Shown here: one piece after another, positions 60,629 through 64,000 of the stretch | Layout of the letters: every line of letters begins with the position of its first letter | Position numbering within the stretch: the stretch's first letter is position 1 | Origin: Fictibacillus nanhaiensis | Lineage (GTDB): Bacteria > Bacillota > Bacilli > Bacillales > Fictibacillaceae | Length of the DNA stretch: 64,000 nucleotides | Assembly (NCBI RefSeq): GCF_019801215.1 | Contig: NZ_JAHVJO010000002.1 | Coordinates: forward strand, 558,001-622,000 | Direction: 5' to 3' | The notes under the pieces: model-generated | The model's database searches: none | What the model saw: only the letters and a program-made list of their open reading frames with translations | What the model was told of the DNA's origin: nothing | Program-made: the position numbers and the translations under genes

Positions 60629-60881
60629 GAATCAACTTACCCCCTATTACATATTTCGACACCTTTAGCATAATTCTTTCTAATCATTTAAAAAAGATAC
60701 TTTGTCCCTAGTTTTCTGTTTTGCAAACCCTTACATTAGAAAGTTCGGAAAGTTGTAACGATTTGGGGATGATCATGAGGAAAAACTCATGTGGTTTTTG
60801 TCGATTCGAGGATAAATCGCCTTAACATGTGGATTAATCGTCATTTCTTGTGATGAATTCCCGAAATCCCTCTTCAAAAAG
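60629..60881. other. Intergenic region between ywzB and nuoN terminator
   Basis: About 250 nt upstream of ywzB. It probably carries the promoter of the ywzB-ywmB-murA genes; I could not fix -35 and -10 boxes. No coding signal is seen. Confidence 0.4.
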
Positions 60882-60911
60882 AAAAAAACTCTGCAAATTG
60901 ACCTTGCAGAG
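60882..60911 (-). terminator. Terminator of the nuo operon
   Basis: On the minus strand CTCTGCAA pairs with TTTGCAGAG, followed by seven T. Confidence 0.88.
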
Positions 60912-60938
60912 CCCCATAATATAGATTTTTCAAATTTA

Positions 60939-62477
60939 TTAATGTGTATGTGTTCCCACTTCCTCTATCCGCATAAAGAATTCATTTATATCAAAGTTTC
61001 CATAAAAGAAATCGAGTGCGAGTCCTGGCATTACGCCAAGTATGAGTGTGGAAGCTGCACAAAACGCTAATACGGTTGCCATACCACCTGGAACTGATAT
61101 CTTTCTGCCTTCATCATCGCGGAAAAACATAACGGCGATGACATTGAAGTAGTACACATACGAGATCAGGGTCGTAAGCATCATCACGGCTGCAAGCCAA
61201 TAATGAGCGGGCTCGAGGCCAAGAGCTCCCATAAAGATTCCAAATTTCCCGACGAACCCCGCTGTGACCGGGATACCCGCAAGAGATAAGAGGAACAGTG
61301 TCATCGGTAAAGCGAGCCAAGGTGAACGCTTAAATAACCCTCTGAACACGCTGATGTCATTCGATCCAGCTTGTGTAGTTAACAGCTGAATAATGGTAAA
61401 TGCCCCAATATTCATGAACAGATAAGCAAGCAAGTAGAACCAGATCAGCTCGAACAACAGAGAGGAATTCGAAACAAACGGCACTAAAAGATACCCTGCC
61501 TGCGCAATCGACGAATACGCGAACATCCGCTTTATGTTGCGCTGCCGTAATGCCGTTACATTACCGATAACCATCGTAACAGCGGCAAGTGCCATCACAT
61601 AAGGCTGAACTTGTAAAAGCATCACCTCACCATCGATGTTTGGAGCGGCTGGTGCTGAAATAAACGTAATGATAATAAAACGGATCAGGATTACAAACCC
61701 AGCTGTTTTGGAAACAACACTCAAGAATGCTGTAACCGGAACAGGAGCTCCTTCATATACATCAGGTGCCCACATATGAAGAGGTGCGGCTGCAATCTTA
61801 AACGTCAGACCGACAAACGTGATGAAAAACGCAAACACTAACAAAAATCCATGTTTCAGCAATTCTTCATCTTGCATGTTTTGTACGATCAGAAACAAAT
61901 TCGTCTCACCCGTCAGACCGAAGACATAACTCATCCCGAACAAGGTAATCGCGGTAGCAATTCCTCCAGAGACTACATATTTAAACGCTGCTTCGTTGCT
62001 TCGCTTGTTCCGCCTCTCAAGCCCTGCCATGATATAGGAAGAAAGTGACAGAAGTTCAAGTCCGACAAACAAAGTGATCATATCTGCGCTTGAAGCCATC
62101 ATCATGGCTCCCAAAAGGGCAGCGAGAAGTAAATAATAAAATTCGCCCCGGTTCTCATCGATCTCTTCCTTTTTATAGCTTGAAGCAAGGACGATAACAA
62201 GAAGGGTTCCGAGTAAAAGCAAAATCTTAAAGGCTTTTGAGAAGAAATCCAGTCTGTACGTATCATACAAAATGGACGTTACTTCTTGATCGAGCTGCAG
62301 AAAAACCGAAACTAACGCAGCGATTATGCCTGCACCCGCTAGCCAAGCTAACGGTTTTCGGCTCGCTTCCTTCTTCATAAATAGATCCAGCACAGATAAC
62401 AATGTAGCGACGCCGAGTATGATGAACTCTGGCGCCATAACGCCCCATTTATAGGATAACAACGTATCTAAATCCAT
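60939..62477 (-). CDS. nuoN: NADH-quinone oxidoreductase subunit N
   Basis: A 512-residue proton-pumping membrane subunit of respiratory complex I with about 14 helices. The antiporter-like core holds the conserved Glu of FVGLELLSLSSYIMAG (near 137) and the Lys-containing LTFKIAAAPLHMWAPDVYEGAP (near 225). It lies 3 nt after nuoM and ends the nuo operon. Confidence 0.95.
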   Translation of the reverse strand: MDLDTLLSYKWGVMAPEFIILGVATLLSVLDLFMKKEASRKPLAWLAGAGIIAALVSVFLQLDQEVTSILYDTYRLDFFSKAFKILLLLGTLLVIVLASSYKKEEIDENRGEFYYLLLAALLGAMMMASSADMITLFVGLELLSLSSYIMAGLERRNKRSNEAAFKYVVSGGIATAITLFGMSYVFGLTGETNLFLIVQNMQDEELLKHGFLLVFAFFITFVGLTFKIAAAPLHMWAPDVYEGAPVPVTAFLSVVSKTAGFVILIRFIIITFISAPAAPNIDGEVMLLQVQPYVMALAAVTMVIGNVTALRQRNIKRMFAYSSIAQAGYLLVPFVSNSSLLFELIWFYLLAYLFMNIGAFTIIQLLTTQAGSNDISVFRGLFKRSPWLALPMTLFLLSLAGIPVTAGFVGKFGIFMGALGLEPAHYWLAAVMMLTTLISYVYYFNVIAVMFFRDDEGRKISVPGGMATVLAFCAASTLILGVMPGLALDFFYGNFDINEFFMRIEEVGTHTH

Positions 62478-62480
62478 AAA

Positions 62481-64000
62481 TTAGCCCCCTAACCCTAGCA
62501 GTATGACATCCAATGCGGGACGGAGCATATCACTTAACCAAGCTGGATAGATCCCGATAAACATGATGGCCGCCAGCAAAACAAAGGCCGGAACACGTTC
62601 TGCTGAAGTTAAATCCGTATATGTTTCATGCTGTTCTTTTTCCGTACCGAACGTTATAGCTAAAACAGCTCTTAACACATAAACAGCGGTTAAAATAAGT
62701 CCCAGTGTACCTACTGCCGCCAAAATCGGCATCTTTTCGAACAATCCTAAAAACGCCATAAACTCACTAATAAAACCGGACATCCCCGGAAGACCTAATG
62801 ACGCAAGCCCCCCAGCCAGAAGGACACCGGCCAGGATCGGCATTCTTTTCGCCAGTCCGCCAAGGTCATTTAGCTCAGAAGTACCCGCTCGTTCATACAA
62901 AGCTCCCACTAAGAAAAACAGTAAGGCAGAGATCAAGCCATGAGACACCACTTGGAAAACGGCTCCTGTTATCCCTGCTTCATTAAGAGCGGCCAGTCCG
63001 ATGAGCACGATTCCCATATGGGAGACCGAAGAATAAGCGAGTACCCGTTTCACATCGGTTTGGGTGAGGGCAAGAAACGCCCCGTAAAGCAGGTTGATGA
63101 CTCCGAATAATCCAATCACAAAAGCAAGTGAGCGGAACTCTTCAGGAAACATGCCTGCACCAAAGGTAATTAACCCATATGCTCCAATCTTCAATAAGAT
63201 GCCTGAGTGGATCATAACGATCGCAGGCGGTGCCTGAACGTGTACAGAGACCATCCATGAATGTAAAGGCACAACAGGGAGCTTAACGGCAAAGGCAATC
63301 AACAGGGCAATAAGCATTCCCATCATATAGCCATCGGTAATAAAAACAGCGTTTAGTTCTTCTTGCGGCAGTGAAAACGTTTCTGTCAGCTTTTCAAAGT
63401 TCATCGTACCGGTCTTCATAAACATCGAGACGAATGCGATCAATAAAATCGCTGAACCTACTCCGTTATAAATTAAGAAGCTATATGCCGCCTTTTCCCG
63501 TTCTACATACCCCCACCGGCCGATCAAGAAAAACATCGGAATCAGCGTGATCTCAAAGAAAATGAAGAACAGAAATAGATTTTGTGCGGCAAAAACACCG
63601 AGCATTCCCATTTCAAGCAAGAAAAATAAGATAAAATAACTTTTCCAGTTTTTTTTGATCGAGAACGAAGCTACAGCTGCCAATACGCTTACGACAGCTG
63701 TCAACAAAATGAGGACCATCGATAAGCCGTTAACACCTACTTCATAAAAAATCGGATAGCTCACTTCTCCTTTTGACTGAAACACCTCATACGAGATCCA
63801 GCGGTACGTTTCTGCAAGCTGCAGCTTGTCACTGGACATATCAAAAGCCGATAGCGTAATAAGTGCTGTCCCTAGCGGAAACAGCGTCCCTAGAATACCG
63901 AGCCATTTGATCGATTTTTCATCATGAGAAGGAACGAAAGCAAGAACAAGTACACCGAGCATTGGGGAAAAAATCAAGATTGATAACAGCCACGTACTCA
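62481..64000 (-). CDS. nuoM: NADH-quinone oxidoreductase subunit M (5' end cut by one base)
   Basis: At least 506 residues of a second antiporter-like complex I subunit. Conserved features are FFIFFEITLIPMFFLIGRWG (essential Glu) and VKLPVVPLHSWMVSVHVQAPP (Lys and His). An in-frame TTG at 63977 is not the likely start. The frame continues to the window edge, giving STWLLSILIFSPMLGVLVLA preceded by NTG. The first base of the start codon is therefore probably position 64001. It is co-transcribed with nuoN. Confidence 0.94.
   Translation of the reverse strand, partial: STWLLSILIFSPMLGVLVLAFVPSHDEKSIKWLGILGTLFPLGTALITLSAFDMSSDKLQLAETYRWISYEVFQSKGEVSYPIFYEVGVNGLSMVLILLTAVVSVLAAVASFSIKKNWKSYFILFFLLEMGMLGVFAAQNLFLFFIFFEITLIPMFFLIGRWGYVEREKAAYSFLIYNGVGSAILLIAFVSMFMKTGTMNFEKLTETFSLPQEELNAVFITDGYMMGMLIALLIAFAVKLPVVPLHSWMVSVHVQAPPAIVMIHSGILLKIGAYGLITFGAGMFPEEFRSLAFVIGLFGVINLLYGAFLALTQTDVKRVLAYSSVSHMGIVLIGLAALNEAGITGAVFQVVSHGLISALLFFLVGALYERAGTSELNDLGGLAKRMPILAGVLLAGGLASLGLPGMSGFISEFMAFLGLFEKMPILAAVGTLGLILTAVYVLRAVLAITFGTEKEQHETYTDLTSAERVPAFVLLAAIMFIGIYPAWLSDMLRPALDVILLGLGG

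Noticed and set aside
63960-63977. TTG at 63977 as the nuoM start
   Set aside because: The frame continues upstream to the window edge with the typical hydrophobic NuoM N-terminus, so the true start codon lies across the boundary.

Overview
The window is a chromosomal segment of a Gram-positive, endospore-forming, flagellated member of the Bacillaceae. Evidence is the sporulation genes (spoIID, spoIIQ, spoIIID, a Spo0E-like phosphatase), mbl, flhO/flhP, murA, fabZ, Bacillus-type Shine-Dalgarno sites with many GTG/TTG starts, and spore-surface DUF4183 proteins. Gene content and repeat style would fit Fictibacillus or a close relative, but genus is inference. No tRNA, rRNA, CRISPR array or prophage was seen.

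Layout. 0.2-2 kb: yhdT-panF pantothenate uptake. 2.4-5.6 kb: a solitary Y1 (RAYT-type) transposase gene, a chemoreceptor and a Spo0E-like gene. 5.7-8 kb: nucleoside hydrolase, DCC-family protein and a DUF975 membrane protein. 8.2-10.2 kb: spore-surface-like cluster (beta-helix protein and two DUF4183 proteins). 10.5-12.8 kb: a two-gene ZorA/ZorB-like ion-channel motor without a recognisable Zorya effector. 13.7-18.3 kb: ECF sigma factor with a five-gene ABC-2 exporter operon. 18.5-22.2 kb: EmrE-type transporter, secreted subtilase, M50-like membrane metalloprotease and the 43-residue YhfH. 22.2-25.2 kb: glyoxylate shunt (aceB-aceA). 25.3-28.9 kb: ABC exporter, EamA transporter, acetyltransferase. 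29-32.9 kb: TPP-riboswitch-controlled thiazole operon tenI-thiO-thiS-thiG-thiF. 32.9-43 kb: Ig-repeat surface protein, YjiH, a 1449-residue amylopullulanase with a cre site, and a secreted acidic DUF5667 protein behind a c-di-GMP-I riboswitch. 43-47.4 kb: GDPD and small accessory genes. 47.7-64 kb: conserved envelope, sporulation and respiration block (fabZ, epuA-like, flhP-flhO, mbl, spoIIID, spoIIQ, spoIID, murA, ywmB, ywzB, nuoN, nuoM), interrupted by a DUF3298 gene, an M4 protease and a small membrane protein. nuoM runs off the right edge by a single base of its start codon.

The most unusual content is repetitive. Eight copies of a short palindrome (GGGGTCTGTCCCC type) often share a TGTATTTG-like flank, each with a different hairpin about 7-22 nt to its left. 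They are densest around the transposase gene, which suggests a REP/RAYT-like system. Separately, five intergenic arrays carry very short motifs repeated at almost exactly two helical turns (20, 21 or 20.5 bp). They fall into three sequence families, and two families each have a conserved leader. These arrays, the orphan ZorAB-like pair and the c-di-GMP-regulated DUF5667 gene are the main candidates for undescribed biology.
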